From Spirirestis rafaelensis WJT71-NPBG6 (lineage in GTDB: Bacteria > Cyanobacteriota > Cyanobacteriia > Cyanobacteriales > Nostocaceae), in contig JAHHID010000012.1 in the NCBI GenBank assembly GCA_019359015.1, forward strand, positions 1 through 64,000: a stretch of DNA of 64,000 nucleotides, given 5' to 3'. Position numbers and translations under genes: made by a program. The notes under the pieces are model-generated. The model made no database searches and had not been told where the DNA came from. It was given only the letters and a program-made list of their open reading frames with translations. This document shows, one piece after another, positions 27,869-37,160 of the stretch (its first letter is position 1; every line of letters starts with the position of its first letter).

Positions 27869-29050
27869 TTACTCAGCACTATACTTCCGTCCTCGCCATT
27901 CGCGTGGAGTACGAAATGCAGATAAGAAAATTCGCAGCACAGCTAGGGGATCGGCTAAAGGAGAAAGCCAGAATAACCAGCCACCATTAGCACGAGTGCG
28001 ATCATAAGAAGGTGCGATCGCGAATAATAAAGCAAAGCGAATCACCAGCAGAAATACATTCAAACCTACTAGGAGGAGGGGGGGAGTGGGCGAGTGGGGG
28101 AGGGAGAGAGATGGGGAAAGAAAGAGGTAAGTGAGGACGACAAAAAGAGGTAAACCTTGGACTGCAAAAAGTAACCATAAATCTCCCCACAACTGAGCGC
28201 GGGAAGATGCATCTTTCAAATCCAGACTTCGCCCCCATTCCTTCCACGTCTCCAGCGCTCCCTCATACATCCGCACCTTTAGCACCTTCGCACCATCCAG
28301 AAAGCCCACCTTAAACCCTTGGGCGGCAATATTCCGAGCTAAAGTAACATCATCACAAAAAGAACCCCCAGCACTGCTATAGCCATCCACAGCCGCTAAA
28401 ACTCGGCGACGACACAAAAAGCATTGTCCATTCGCCATTACCCGTTCTGGCTGCTTGGTATTCACACCAGCCGGGTCAAATCGATAAAGTAGAGTCATCA
28501 ACAACGCCGGTTGTAGCCAGCATTCCCCTGGATATTTCAGGATGAACTGAGGGGAGAGAGAAACCAAGTCATATTTTTCAGCTTCTGCTGTCTTCACCAA
28601 ACCAGCAATTAAACCGGGATCGGGCTGGGTATCAGCATCCATCCCCAAAAACCACTCACTTCCCTCTGAACTATGTAAAAAGCCATTATGCAACGCCCAA
28701 GGACGCCCCACCCAACCAGGGGGTAAAGGATCATCCGTCATCAGGCGAAAGCGGGGATCTTGCTGCTGCGCCATTTTTACTAAGTCCGGAGTGCCATCCT
28801 GGGACTTACTATCTACAACAATAATTTCCCTAAGTTCGTAACTTTGCCGGCTTAAACATTCCAACAAAGGGCTAATGCGAAGAGCTTCATTTAAAGTGGG
28901 GACGACAACGCTGACACTACCTAAAAGCTCTGGCGTTGGTTGTTGTGGTTCAATGGGGGGATGCCGTCTGGGTCCTTTCAGCAGACGCGAGAGCAGAATC
29001 GCTGTTGCCGGTACTTGGATAAGTAGCAAAAATAGCGTTAAATAATTCAA
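27869..29050 (-). CDS. cruG: Carotenoid 2'-O-glycosyltransferase CruG (GT2 family)
   Basis: 393 aa. The GT2 core has VSVVVPTLNEA, EIIVVDSKSQDG and the metal-binding DADTQPD; a hydrophobic N-terminal helix and two C-terminal helices anchor it in the membrane. Together with CruF next door this fits CruG, which adds the sugar to myxol to make myxoxanthophyll. The assignment rests on the CruF neighbour and the protein length and layout; a generic GT2 is the alternative. No ATG is available: an in-frame TGA lies just upstream, so translation must begin at TTG 29050, which sits inside a heptamer repeat. A proline/serine-rich insert near residue 310 is coded by repeat-like DNA (28070-28105). Confidence 0.8.
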   Translation of the reverse strand: MNYLTLFLLLIQVPATAILLSRLLKGPRRHPPIEPQQPTPELLGSVSVVVPTLNEALRISPLLECLSRQSYELREIIVVDSKSQDGTPDLVKMAQQQDPRFRLMTDDPLPPGWVGRPWALHNGFLHSSEGSEWFLGMDADTQPDPGLIAGLVKTAEAEKYDLVSLSPQFILKYPGECWLQPALLMTLLYRFDPAGVNTKQPERVMANGQCFLCRRRVLAAVDGYSSAGGSFCDDVTLARNIAAQGFKVGFLDGAKVLKVRMYEGALETWKEWGRSLDLKDASSRAQLWGDLWLLFAVQGLPLFVVLTYLFLSPSLSLPHSPTPPLLLVGLNVFLLVIRFALLFAIAPSYDRTRANGGWLFWLSPLADPLAVLRIFLSAFRTPREWRGRKYSAE

Positions 29051-29075
29051 AATTCAAAATTCAAAATTCAAAATT
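29045..29075. repeat. Heptanucleotide tandem repeat (ATTCAAA)
   Basis: Four units of ATTCAAA plus a partial one. Short tandem heptamers (STRR) are a known class in heterocystous cyanobacteria. The TTG start codon of the glycosyltransferase (29048-29050) lies within the first unit. Confidence 0.85.
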
Positions 29076-29081
29076 GAAGAC

Positions 29082-29118
29082 TGTTTGGTGAGGGGGATTT
29101 AGATCCCGACACCAAACA
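29082..29118 (-). terminator. Hairpin between cruF and cruG
   Basis: TGTTTGGTG (29082-29090) pairs with CACCAAACA (29110-29118), with an inner GGGAT/ATCCC stem. It lies between two same-strand genes, so it may reduce or process read-through from cruF into cruG. No clear T-run follows on the minus strand. Confidence 0.45.
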
Positions 29119-29243
29119 AAACTACGTGTAGATCAACAGCGGAGTAGAAAATAGGCAATGGGAATGGGGAATGGGGAATGGGCATGAGATTCTAAAATTT
29201 CTCCTTGTCCCCCACTCCTCACTCCCCTTGTTTCTAAAAATGC

Positions 29244-30149
29244 TTACTTCAAAGCAACTTTGACTGAAGCCACTTGCATTTCTGTGTTTGGTTCAACGGC
29301 TATTTGTGCCGGTGCATTTGCAGTTCTCCACCACAAAGCCAAAGCCGGAACTACACCACCTACAAAGCCCAGCAAAACTGGAATCGCATACCCAGATCCT
29401 AAGCTGAGTCCGGCAGCGAAGACAAAATTGCTGATATAAACGACTAAAGGAATGTTGAGTTGCGATCGCTCTAATTTAATCGACGCATTTTTCCACAACA
29501 GCGCTGCTACAGCCATGAATAAAGCACTAGTACCAAACCAACCTGCATAGTTTTGGTAAGGTGTCCCAAAGAAAGCTCCTGGTTTTTCCCAATACCAAAA
29601 TGGAAAAGCGGTTTGACTCATACCTGGCTCTAAAGCAAAGTCCCAGCAGGTGAATAATAAAGCACCCACCGCTATAGCAGCAATGTGACGCACTAAACTT
29701 GGTTTTTCAGCCACTTGCAACCCAGCTCTGGCGATTAAATACGCCGAAAGACCAACATAAAACCAGGATATAGGAATCGTAAACGGTACTAAACCTGCAA
29801 TTTTATAGCCCAATCCACTTAAGTAGCTATAATCACCAAATGGAAATCCTGTGCTAGTTCCCAGCAGTTCACTTCCTACAGAGATAAACACAGATGGCAG
29901 CATGAATGCTAACCAGTTTCGCCATCCCAATACTCTATAAGCAAAAATACTGACAGCTACTGTACCTAATATAATATCAATTACACCGCCGTTAGCCATA
30001 CTCGACTGCATCGCAGTTTGCCCAACTGTGCCTAAATTGAGAATTACTTCGGCATTAGGTATGACTAGTAGTATACCAAGCAGTCCAAAAACCTTCGATA
30101 AAATATGACCGATGAGGCATACGCGCTCAACAATAACAAGTTGTCTCAT
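29244..30149 (-). CDS. cruF: CruF-type carotenoid 1',2'-hydratase (DUF422)
   Basis: 301 aa, an integral membrane protein with about seven or eight hydrophobic helices. Conserved DUF422 pieces are visible: FPFGDYSYLSGLGYKIAGLVPFTIPISWFY, CWDFALEPGMS and a YQNYAGWFGTS segment. The family includes CruF, which hydroxylates the psi end of gamma-carotene in myxol synthesis. cruG follows on the same strand, the arrangement known from other cyanobacteria. The ATG at 30149 is clear. Acts in the thylakoid or cytoplasmic membrane. Confidence 0.88.
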   Translation of the reverse strand: MRQLVIVERVCLIGHILSKVFGLLGILLVIPNAEVILNLGTVGQTAMQSSMANGGVIDIILGTVAVSIFAYRVLGWRNWLAFMLPSVFISVGSELLGTSTGFPFGDYSYLSGLGYKIAGLVPFTIPISWFYVGLSAYLIARAGLQVAEKPSLVRHIAAIAVGALLFTCWDFALEPGMSQTAFPFWYWEKPGAFFGTPYQNYAGWFGTSALFMAVAALLWKNASIKLERSQLNIPLVVYISNFVFAAGLSLGSGYAIPVLLGFVGGVVPALALWWRTANAPAQIAVEPNTEMQVASVKVALK

Positions 30150-30516
30150 GATAATTCCTTAATAAGACGTGACACGCGGCTACTTAGCTGCTAACAGTTT
30201 ACAAATATTTAAGAACATATTTAACTAATTTGACGGCTAATTATCTGTAAACTTGTTTGTCTTTCTTTGCAACAGCATACGATCCTATTGATTGAAGGGA
30301 AAATGCACTCATATGTTAAACTTCTAGTCTAAATCATTAAAGTAAAAATTTATCCACCTAAATTTGCCTTACCAAGTATATAATAATTAATCGTATTTTA
30401 TATAATCCATAAACTCAGCCAATTGTCAAGTAGCTGAAAAGATTTGCTTGCAGCAGAGGAGATAGTTGTGGAATAATAGCTTGATATGGTACTGCTAAAT
30501 CAACCCATGTCAATGT
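30150..30516. other. Divergent intergenic region of cruF
   Basis: AT-rich and without a gene. It should contain promoters for cruF (minus) and the membrane protein at 30517 (plus). No recognised site. Confidence 0.45.
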
Positions 30517-30960
30517 ATGAAAAGTTTTCCTTGGGTTTCCCTAACGTTAGTAGTGCTTGCCTACGGTAGCTTGGGCTGGTTGATATCGCAAGCACAATTG
30601 CCTTGGTTTGTTTGGTTGACGGTAGTTACAGCTATCTTGTTTTTGCTATCAGCCTTGACAACTCCCTGGTTGAAGATTGCAGACTATTCTATTTTCTTCT
30701 TTAAATCGGACACTAGAGGTTTCGCTTTTTCCATTTTAGCTGCGTTCTTGTTCTTTCTGATGCTCGCCTGGTTTAGAGTATTTCTTGATACCTTGCTAAT
30801 CATTTCGGCGAACATTTTATTAAGGATAGACGTTCAAACATGCGGTTTAGGAGAACGGCAAACCTTTTTTCTTACGAGTATTTTTTCATTAACAGGTTTA
30901 GCCTTGGGTGCAGTCATGCAGATGGCATTTTCACATCATCTAACTCGCCCTTTTTTATGA
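30517..30960 (+). CDS. Hypothetical four-helix membrane protein
   Basis: 147 aa with four strongly hydrophobic segments (about 5-25, 27-47, 65-95, 115-138) and almost no soluble part. No family recognised. It starts at ATG 30517 with no strong ribosome-binding site. Probably an inner- or thylakoid-membrane protein; its neighbours (carotenoid genes on the other strand, flavodiiron genes 400 bases on) do not define its job. Confidence 0.65.
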   Translation: MKSFPWVSLTLVVLAYGSLGWLISQAQLPWFVWLTVVTAILFLLSALTTPWLKIADYSIFFFKSDTRGFAFSILAAFLFFLMLAWFRVFLDTLLIISANILLRIDVQTCGLGERQTFFLTSIFSLTGLALGAVMQMAFSHHLTRPFL

Positions 30961-31355
30961 ATATTGGTAATAAATAATTGGGCACATTGGGCATGGGGCA
31001 TGGAGATAATTTTTCTTACCCATTGCCCATTGCCCATTGCTCAATTTATTAGTAAATATTTACACTTAACTTTTGAAGCCTAAATTACAAAATAATTTTT
31101 CTTATCTATGCTTTAGAACACAATGTTTCAGTTGATAAACATGGAAGATAAGTATGCACATTAGATACAAATTGGCATCAGGAGTTTCTGCTTTTTGTTA
31201 TCAAAATATGATCGTAAAAAAAGTATGCTGAAAAAGAGCAATATTTGCTACTTTTACAATTACATAATTTATGCTTTTTATTACAACTTTAAAAAATATT
31301 TAGATGCAAAATAAAAAGAGAGAAAAATACTGATATTTGCGTTCGGAGACGAATA
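30961..31355. other. Intergenic region upstream of flavodiiron genes
   Basis: No gene is seen. GGGCATGGGGCAT and CCCATTGCCCATTGCCCATTG tandem pieces (about 30980-31042) form a hairpin-capable repeat. The 300 AT-rich bases before 31356 presumably hold the flv promoter; GGAGACG serves as the ribosome-binding site. Confidence 0.5.
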
Positions 31356-33071
31356 ATGGTAGCGATCGCAGAGAATGCCCAAAAACGGCTAACAATACAA
31401 ACTGTAGAAATTGCCCCGGATACGACAGCGATTCGTTCTCTTGATTGGGATCGCGATCGCTTCGACATCGAATTCGGTTTGCAAAACGGTACAACCTACA
31501 ACTCATATCTAATTCGCGGTGAACAAACCGCATTAGTTGATACTTCCCACCGGAAGTTTGAGCAACTCTATTTAGACACGCTTAAAGGTTTAATCAATCC
31601 TAAGGCAATTGATTATATCATTATCAGCCACACAGAGCCAGACCACAGCGGCTTGGTGGAAGAAGTTTTGCAATTAGCGCCCAGAGCAACCGTCTTGGGT
31701 TCAAAAATTGCCCTACAATTTCTCGAAGGCTTGGTACACGAGCCTTTTTCCAAGCGAATTGTCAAAAGTGGCGATCGCATTGACTTAGGCAAAGGACACA
31801 TTATAGAATTCGTTAGTGCGCCTAACTTGCACTGGCCCGATACAATATTCAGTTTTGATCGCAAAACCCAAACTCTCTTCACCTGTGATGCTTTTGGGAT
31901 GCACTTTTGCGACGAGCGCACTTTTGACGAAGACTTAGAAGCAATAGAAGCTGACTTTCGATTTTACTACGATTGCTTAATGGGTCCCAATGCTCGCTCT
32001 TTGCTAAATGCAATGAAGAGAATGGGCGAACTAGGCAAAATCAACATCATCGCCAACGGTCACGGACCCCTACTCCACCACAACCTTGATTTTCTCACAG
32101 AACGCTACCAAAGCTGGAGCCAAATCCAAGCAGAAGCGCAAACAACCGTAGCCTTATTTTACGTCTCAGACTACGGCTATAGCGATCGCCTCGCCATGTC
32201 GATTAATGAAGGAGTCCAAAAAACTGGGGTAGCCGTCGAAATGATGGACTTATCCAGTGCGGAAATCCAAGAAATTCAAGAACTGGCAGGTAGAGCAGCT
32301 GGTATCATTATCGGAATGCCGCCAACCGCAGCGGTTGCAGCTCAAGCAGCGATTAATTCGCTTTTAGTTGTCGCCAACAACAAGCAAAAAGTCGGGCTAT
32401 TTGAATCTTACGGTGGGGATGACGAACCGATTGATACCCTCCGGAGAAAATTCATCGACTTGAGTGTCAAAGAAGCCTTTCCCGCAATTCGGATTAAAGG
32501 TGAACCCACCGCAGCCACATACCAATTGTGTGAAGAAGCTGGTACAGACTTGGGACAATTGTTGATGCGCGAACGCAACATCAAGCAGATAAAGTCTCTT
32601 GATGTCAACATGGAAAAAGCGCTGGGACGCATTAGCAGCGGACTGTATATTCTTACCAGCAAAAAAGGTGATGTCAGCAGTGCAATGTTGGCATCTTGGG
32701 TAGCGCAAGCGAGTTTGCAACCATTAGGATTTACAATTGCCGTTGCCAAAGATAGAGCAATGGAATCATTATTGCACGTAGGCGATCGCTTCGTCCTCAA
32801 TGCCTTAGAAGAAGGAAATTATCAAGAGCTGAAAAAGCACTTCCTCAAGCGTCTACCTCCCGGTGCTGACCGTTTTGCCGGCATTAAAACCCAAAATGCG
32901 AAAAACGGTTCTCCCATTCTCACAGATGCTTTAGCATACATGGAATGTGAAGTCACCAGCAGCATGGAATGTAGCGACCACTGGATTCTTTACTGCACCG
33001 TCCAAGAAGGTCGTGTTTCCAAAGATGGACTCACCGCAGTTCGCCACCGCAAAGTAGGTAATTACTACTAG
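31356..33071 (+). CDS. Flavodiiron protein, canonical type (Flv3-like)
   Basis: 571 aa with the three cyanobacterial modules: metallo-beta-lactamase diiron domain (1-260), flavodoxin (about 265-405) and flavin reductase (about 425-570). The diiron ligands are intact: HTEPDH, a His in NLHWPD, the Asp in CDAFG and the His in NGHGPL, as in Flv3 and Flv4. It reduces O2 to water with electrons from the photosynthetic chain, usually as a heterodimer with the non-canonical partner. The partner gene lies 158 bases downstream on the same strand. This order fits flv3B-flv1B, the pair that protects nitrogenase from oxygen in heterocysts; vegetative flv3A is the alternative. Confidence 0.92.
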   Translation: MVAIAENAQKRLTIQTVEIAPDTTAIRSLDWDRDRFDIEFGLQNGTTYNSYLIRGEQTALVDTSHRKFEQLYLDTLKGLINPKAIDYIIISHTEPDHSGLVEEVLQLAPRATVLGSKIALQFLEGLVHEPFSKRIVKSGDRIDLGKGHIIEFVSAPNLHWPDTIFSFDRKTQTLFTCDAFGMHFCDERTFDEDLEAIEADFRFYYDCLMGPNARSLLNAMKRMGELGKINIIANGHGPLLHHNLDFLTERYQSWSQIQAEAQTTVALFYVSDYGYSDRLAMSINEGVQKTGVAVEMMDLSSAEIQEIQELAGRAAGIIIGMPPTAAVAAQAAINSLLVVANNKQKVGLFESYGGDDEPIDTLRRKFIDLSVKEAFPAIRIKGEPTAATYQLCEEAGTDLGQLLMRERNIKQIKSLDVNMEKALGRISSGLYILTSKKGDVSSAMLASWVAQASLQPLGFTIAVAKDRAMESLLHVGDRFVLNALEEGNYQELKKHFLKRLPPGADRFAGIKTQNAKNGSPILTDALAYMECEVTSSMECSDHWILYCTVQEGRVSKDGLTAVRHRKVGNYY

Positions 33072-33132
33072 GGACTAGGGACTGGGGACTGGGGACTGGG
33101 AGAGGGGGAGACAAGGAGAATAATTCTTTTTT

Positions 33133-33193
33133 CTCCCCCTGCTCCCCCTGCTCCCCCTGCTCCCCCTGCTCCCCCTGCTCCCCCTGCTCCCCA
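33133..33193. repeat. 9-base tandem repeat CTCCCCCTG
   Basis: Six full units of CTCCCCCTG plus a partial one lie between the two flavodiiron genes, preceded by a GGGGACT/GAGGGGGAG stretch (33072-33116) that can pair with it. The structure could attenuate or process the common transcript. Confidence 0.85.
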
Positions 33194-33229
33194 TCACTCA
33201 AACGCTATCTCACCCTTCACTCCACACCT

Positions 33230-34942
33230 ATGAGCGATTCCAAACCCCGTGACGTTCAGATTTTACCGATCGCCACAAACACTACAGTAATGAGAGCGCG
33301 TAGCTGGTCGCGTCTGCGGTTTGAAATTGAATATGCACTGGAAAGAGGTACAACTTCCAATTGCTATTTAATCGAAGGTGATAAAACTGCACTTGTTGAC
33401 CCGCCGGCGGAAACCTTCACTGATATTTTTATCGAAGGATTGCGGCATTCTTTCGACTTTAAAAAGTTGGATTATGTAATTTTAGGTCACTTTAGTCCTA
33501 ACCGTATCGCCACCTTCAAAGCGCTGCTAGAACTTGCACCGCAAATTACTTTTGTCTGTTCGTTACCAGCAGCGGGAGATTTGCGTACTACTTTCCCAGA
33601 CCGAGATTTAAAAATCATCGTCATGCGCGGGAAAGAAACTTTAGATTTAGGTAAGGGTCATGTTTTAAAATTTGTTCCTACACCTAGTCCACGCTGGCCG
33701 GCCGGTCTTTGTACTTACGACCAACAAACGCAAATTCTCTACACAGATAAGTTATTTGCAGCTCATATCTGTGGCGAACAAGTTTTTGATGAAAACCGCG
33801 AAGGTTTAAAAGAAGATCAGCGCTATTACTACGACTGTTTGATGGCGCCTCATGCAACTCACGTACAAGCAGTTTTAGAGAAACTATCAGAACTGCAAGT
33901 GAGAATGATAGCTACCGGTCACGGACCTTTGGTGCGTTACGGTGTTGTCGAACTTATCCATTCTTATGAAGAATGGAGTCATTCTCAAACGAGTCGGGAG
34001 ATAACAGTTGCTTTATTGTATGCTTCAGCTTATGGCAATACAGCAACTTTAGCGCAAGCGATCGCTCTCGGATTAACTAAAGGTGGTGTTGCAGTAGAAT
34101 CAATCAACTGCGAATTTGCCGAACCTGATGAAATTCGCGCTGCTGTGGAAAAGGCAGATGGTTTTATCATCGGTTCTCCTACCCTTGGTGGTCATGCACC
34201 CACCCCAGTGCAAACAGCTTTAGGTCTTGTTCTCGGCGTTGGTGACAACACCAAACTCGCCGGTGTCTTTGGTTCCTATGGCTGGAGTGGCGAAGCATTT
34301 GATTTAATTGAAGGCAAACTCCGCGATGCTGGATATCGGTTTGGGTTTGAAACCATGCGCGTCAAATTCAAACCCTCGGATGTCATTCTCAAGGAGTGTG
34401 AAGAAACCGGTACAGATTTTGCCCAAACTTTGAAAAAGGCGAAAAAATTACGTTTGCCACAACAAGCTGTAACTCCTGTGGAACAAGCCGTTGGTCGAAT
34501 TGTCGGTTCGCTATGTGTAATTACGGCAAAGCAAGGAGAAGTCTCCACAGCGATGTTAGGTGCTTGGGTTTCGCAAGCAACGTTTAACCCACCTGGAATT
34601 ACCGTTGGTATTGCCAAAGACCGAGCAATTGAATCTTTGATGTATTCTGGGGGTAAATTTGCCCTGAACATCTTAGCTGAAGGCAATCAACAAGATTTCG
34701 TCAAGCACTTCCGCAAATCTTTTGCCCCAGGCGAAGAGCGATTTTCCGGCTTCTCTACAGAAATTGCCGAAAATGGCTGTTTAGTCCTCACCGATGCTTC
34801 AGCATATCTTGAGTGTTCTGTCAACCAACGCATGGAATGTGGCGATCACTGGGTTGTCTATGCCACCGTTGACAATGGAAAATTGCTCAAACCTGATGCT
34901 GTAACTGCCGTTCACCATCGCAAATCAGGCAATCATTATTAG
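33230..34942 (+). CDS. Flavodiiron protein, non-canonical type (Flv1-like)
   Basis: 570 aa, same three-module layout as its neighbour. The diiron ligands are replaced: HTEPDH becomes HFSPNR, the later His becomes Arg in SPRWPAG and the Asp becomes Lys in TDKLFAA. This substitution pattern is typical of Flv1 and Flv2, which form heterodimers with Flv3 or Flv4. The flavodoxin (ALLYASAYGNTATLAQ) and flavin-reductase parts look intact. With the upstream Flv3-like gene it probably forms an O2-photoreducing complex, best matching flv1B. Confidence 0.92.
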   Translation: MSDSKPRDVQILPIATNTTVMRARSWSRLRFEIEYALERGTTSNCYLIEGDKTALVDPPAETFTDIFIEGLRHSFDFKKLDYVILGHFSPNRIATFKALLELAPQITFVCSLPAAGDLRTTFPDRDLKIIVMRGKETLDLGKGHVLKFVPTPSPRWPAGLCTYDQQTQILYTDKLFAAHICGEQVFDENREGLKEDQRYYYDCLMAPHATHVQAVLEKLSELQVRMIATGHGPLVRYGVVELIHSYEEWSHSQTSREITVALLYASAYGNTATLAQAIALGLTKGGVAVESINCEFAEPDEIRAAVEKADGFIIGSPTLGGHAPTPVQTALGLVLGVGDNTKLAGVFGSYGWSGEAFDLIEGKLRDAGYRFGFETMRVKFKPSDVILKECEETGTDFAQTLKKAKKLRLPQQAVTPVEQAVGRIVGSLCVITAKQGEVSTAMLGAWVSQATFNPPGITVGIAKDRAIESLMYSGGKFALNILAEGNQQDFVKHFRKSFAPGEERFSGFSTEIAENGCLVLTDASAYLECSVNQRMECGDHWVVYATVDNGKLLKPDAVTAVHHRKSGNHY

Positions 34943-35512
34943 GATGCGCTGATTGGACGTAGGCGATCGCTAATTACATCATGTCCGTTCACCTAACCAT
35001 AATAAAATATCTTCGTAGTGAGGACTGAAGTCCTCATCTGATCAAACGAGGACTTATCGTCTATATAACCGGACACGATATTACTACCGCCTTGGCTAAA
35101 CAATAGCCAAGGCGGTTTATTGTATCCGCTCTTATCCGGATGAAGTATTACCTTATCAGTATTTGTATATGTTTGTGTGTAATTCCTTAATTCTTGATGT
35201 ATTTCACCCAATTGAAAACCCCAATAATGCTTTGCCCCCGCAATATCAATACCACCAGCGGTGCTTTTGCTGGCAGAGAATTAGATAAACACAGTAATAT
35301 ACCTTATTTCTTCAGTCTACTGCCATCAATCTTATATATATTCTCAGTCAAAAACTCTCAAACACTTGAATCTGTGTGACAAGATTCCGCAATTGCCACA
35401 AAGACAATTGAATATATAGTGTGTAATGTTTGACTAGAACTTCAGTAGTCAGCATCTTTTATAGTAAATGCCAACTACTGCCACAACGCTTTTATAATAT
35501 TTTGCCTTTCCC
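34943..35512. other. Intergenic region downstream of flavodiiron genes
   Basis: No convincing gene. It holds the terminator-like hairpin at 35087-35115 and a GAGGACTGAAGTCCTC palindrome near 35020. Short open frames on both strands have low-complexity translations and are not reported. Confidence 0.5.
35087..35115 (+). terminator. Strong hairpin after the flavodiiron pair
   Basis: CCGCCTTGGCTA (35087-35098) pairs perfectly with TAGCCAAGGCGG (35104-35115), followed by TTTATTGT on the plus strand. It lies 145 bases after the stop of the second flavodiiron gene. Confidence 0.65.
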
Positions 35513-35689
35513 ATGACCCCAAAACACAACAAGATTAAATTTCCTCTCTGGCAGTATCTCAACCAGCCCCTATTTAGCCATAATAAGTTGGTATTAAATC
35601 CTCATCGCTTTGCCAACATCTGGCGAATTGATCTTCTCAAAAGGTGTTGGACTAAAGAATGTGATGCCAAAGGACCGCAACAGCATTAA
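35513..35689 (+). CDS. Small hypothetical protein (58 aa)
   Basis: An ATG at 35513 opens a 58-residue frame ending with TAA at 35687-35689. The translation has mixed, protein-like composition (FPLWQYLNQPLFS, LNPHRFANIWRID, RCWTKECDAKG) with four Trp residues. It stops 58 bases before the right end of the TnpB element. I do not recognise a family. No strong ribosome-binding site is seen. Confidence 0.45.
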   Translation: MTPKHNKIKFPLWQYLNQPLFSHNKLVLNPHRFANIWRIDLLKRCWTKECDAKGPQQH

Positions 35690-35747
35690 ATAGCCACTTG
35701 CCAATTTTAGATTTTGGTTGGCATCGCTGAATATTAGTATGGAATCC

Positions 35748-37095
35748 TTGACGTTCTCTCCGGCGTAGAACGCACGGAGATTCTAACCATCGCTAGTTAG
35801 ACTTTCTCTTTCGTTGAGTTCCCTTAGCTGAGAGTGTTTCCACTTTCAGGCAGAGGGGAATCTCTCCAGAGACTTGAAATTCGGTGCGCCCCACCGTATT
35901 TGCCCATTCTTTCAGGGCTGATTTTAAAATGTTCACTGCCGCGTTCTCGTCCCTATCAGCTACAAAACCGCAATGGGGACACTTATGAGTTCTTGTACTT
36001 AGTGTTTTGACTACTGTTTCTCCACACTTTGAGCAATCGGCGCTGGTATAACTCGGATTAACCGCTATAACCGGAACACCATAAACAACACCAAAATACT
36101 CTAACCACTCTCGGAACCGATACCACGCGGCATCAGATATTGATTTAGCTAAACAATGGTTCTTGAGCATGTTACGCACTTTTAGGTTTTCAATTGCTAC
36201 CAAGTCGTTAGACTGGATGACGTGTTGGGCTAACTTGCAAACCCAATCGTTACGCCTGCGTGATACCTTGAGATGCGCTCTACCTAATTTATTTCTAGCT
36301 TTGGCTCTATTCTTGCTTCGTTTTTGGGTCTTAGATAAACGACGCTGAAGACGTTTAACTTTGCCAACATCCTTGCTCAAGAATCTAGGATTATCTACTT
36401 TTTCACCAAAGCTATCTGTCAAGAAATGACTCAAACCAACATCTAAGCCAACTTGCCTACCCGTTAACCCTTTGTTTTCCTCCCGTTTATGGTCAATTAA
36501 AAACTGTGCATAGTAGCCGTCATAGCGCCTAACGACTCTGACCCGTTTTATTTGGTCGAGATGATAGAAGTGCAAATCTCTAGTTCCCCACAGCTTAAAG
36601 ACACCCGCTTTAAATCCATCAGTGAATTCTAGGCTGCGCCTATCTTCTGACAATTTCCAGCCACTGACTTTGTACTCTACCGATGCTCTAAGAGACTGTT
36701 TTTTAAACTGAGGAAATCCTTTTTTCCCTTTAACTTGCGCTCTGCAATTTTGATAAAATCTCTCAATGCTTGCCCAAGCTCTTTCAGCATGAGCTTGTCT
36801 TGCTTGAGAATTCAATTGTTTAGTCCAAGGAAATTGGGCATTATCGGCTAAAACTTTGCAGTGTTTGTAGGCATCATTACGACTTTTTATTTGTCCATCC
36901 AACCAAGCTCGAATAATAGAGTTGCGAACAAAAAGACTAGTACGAATAGCCCCGTCGAGCCGTCCGTACTGGTCTTGTGTTCCCTCTAATTTAGCTTCGT
37001 AGATGAGCATCTTATCGTCTAACTCTACGATAAGATTATATCACGAGTTTAGGAAAAGTCCCCCTGGAAGGGGGAGGCTTTAGACCCAATGTTCA
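35748..37095 (-). mobile_element. IS605/IS1341-type element carrying only tnpB
   Basis: The transposon right end is marked on the minus strand by a TCTCCG ... CGGAGA hairpin and the terminal GTCAA (plus-strand TTGAC at 35748-35752), the pattern where TnpB guide RNAs end. The left end contains a CCCCC/GGGGG hairpin (37060-37074). No tnpA transposase is present, so movement would need a TnpA in trans. The left boundary is approximate. Confidence 0.75.
35793..37010 (-). CDS. tnpB: TnpB RNA-guided endonuclease / OrfB
   Basis: 405 aa, full length. The RuvC-like catalytic acids are visible: Asp in GLDVGLSHF, Glu in VAIENLKV and Asp in DRDENAAVNIL. The zinc finger is CSKCGE ... CPHCG. The N-terminal half contains the nucleic-acid-binding domain. 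TnpB proteins of IS200/IS605 elements use a guide RNA derived from the element's right end to cut DNA, which maintains the transposon. No frameshift or stop is present, so it may be active. The bases beyond the right end (minus strand from 35747, beginning GGATTCCATACTAATATTC) would be the guide segment. Confidence 0.92.
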   Translation of the reverse strand: MLIYEAKLEGTQDQYGRLDGAIRTSLFVRNSIIRAWLDGQIKSRNDAYKHCKVLADNAQFPWTKQLNSQARQAHAERAWASIERFYQNCRAQVKGKKGFPQFKKQSLRASVEYKVSGWKLSEDRRSLEFTDGFKAGVFKLWGTRDLHFYHLDQIKRVRVVRRYDGYYAQFLIDHKREENKGLTGRQVGLDVGLSHFLTDSFGEKVDNPRFLSKDVGKVKRLQRRLSKTQKRSKNRAKARNKLGRAHLKVSRRRNDWVCKLAQHVIQSNDLVAIENLKVRNMLKNHCLAKSISDAAWYRFREWLEYFGVVYGVPVIAVNPSYTSADCSKCGETVVKTLSTRTHKCPHCGFVADRDENAAVNILKSALKEWANTVGRTEFQVSGEIPLCLKVETLSAKGTQRKRKSN

Positions 37096-37160
37096 GGTAA
37101 TTTATCCTAGAGACGTTCCGTGGGAACGTCTCTGCGGACTTTCTGCAAAATCTAAAATCG

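Noticed and set aside
27793-28007. Small frames with PHSSTPPLLHSS-like peptides
   Set aside because: They translate octamer tandem repeats and are not genes.
34993-35379. Short frames on both strands after the flavodiiron genes
   Set aside because: They run across a palindromic terminator and show no protein-like features.
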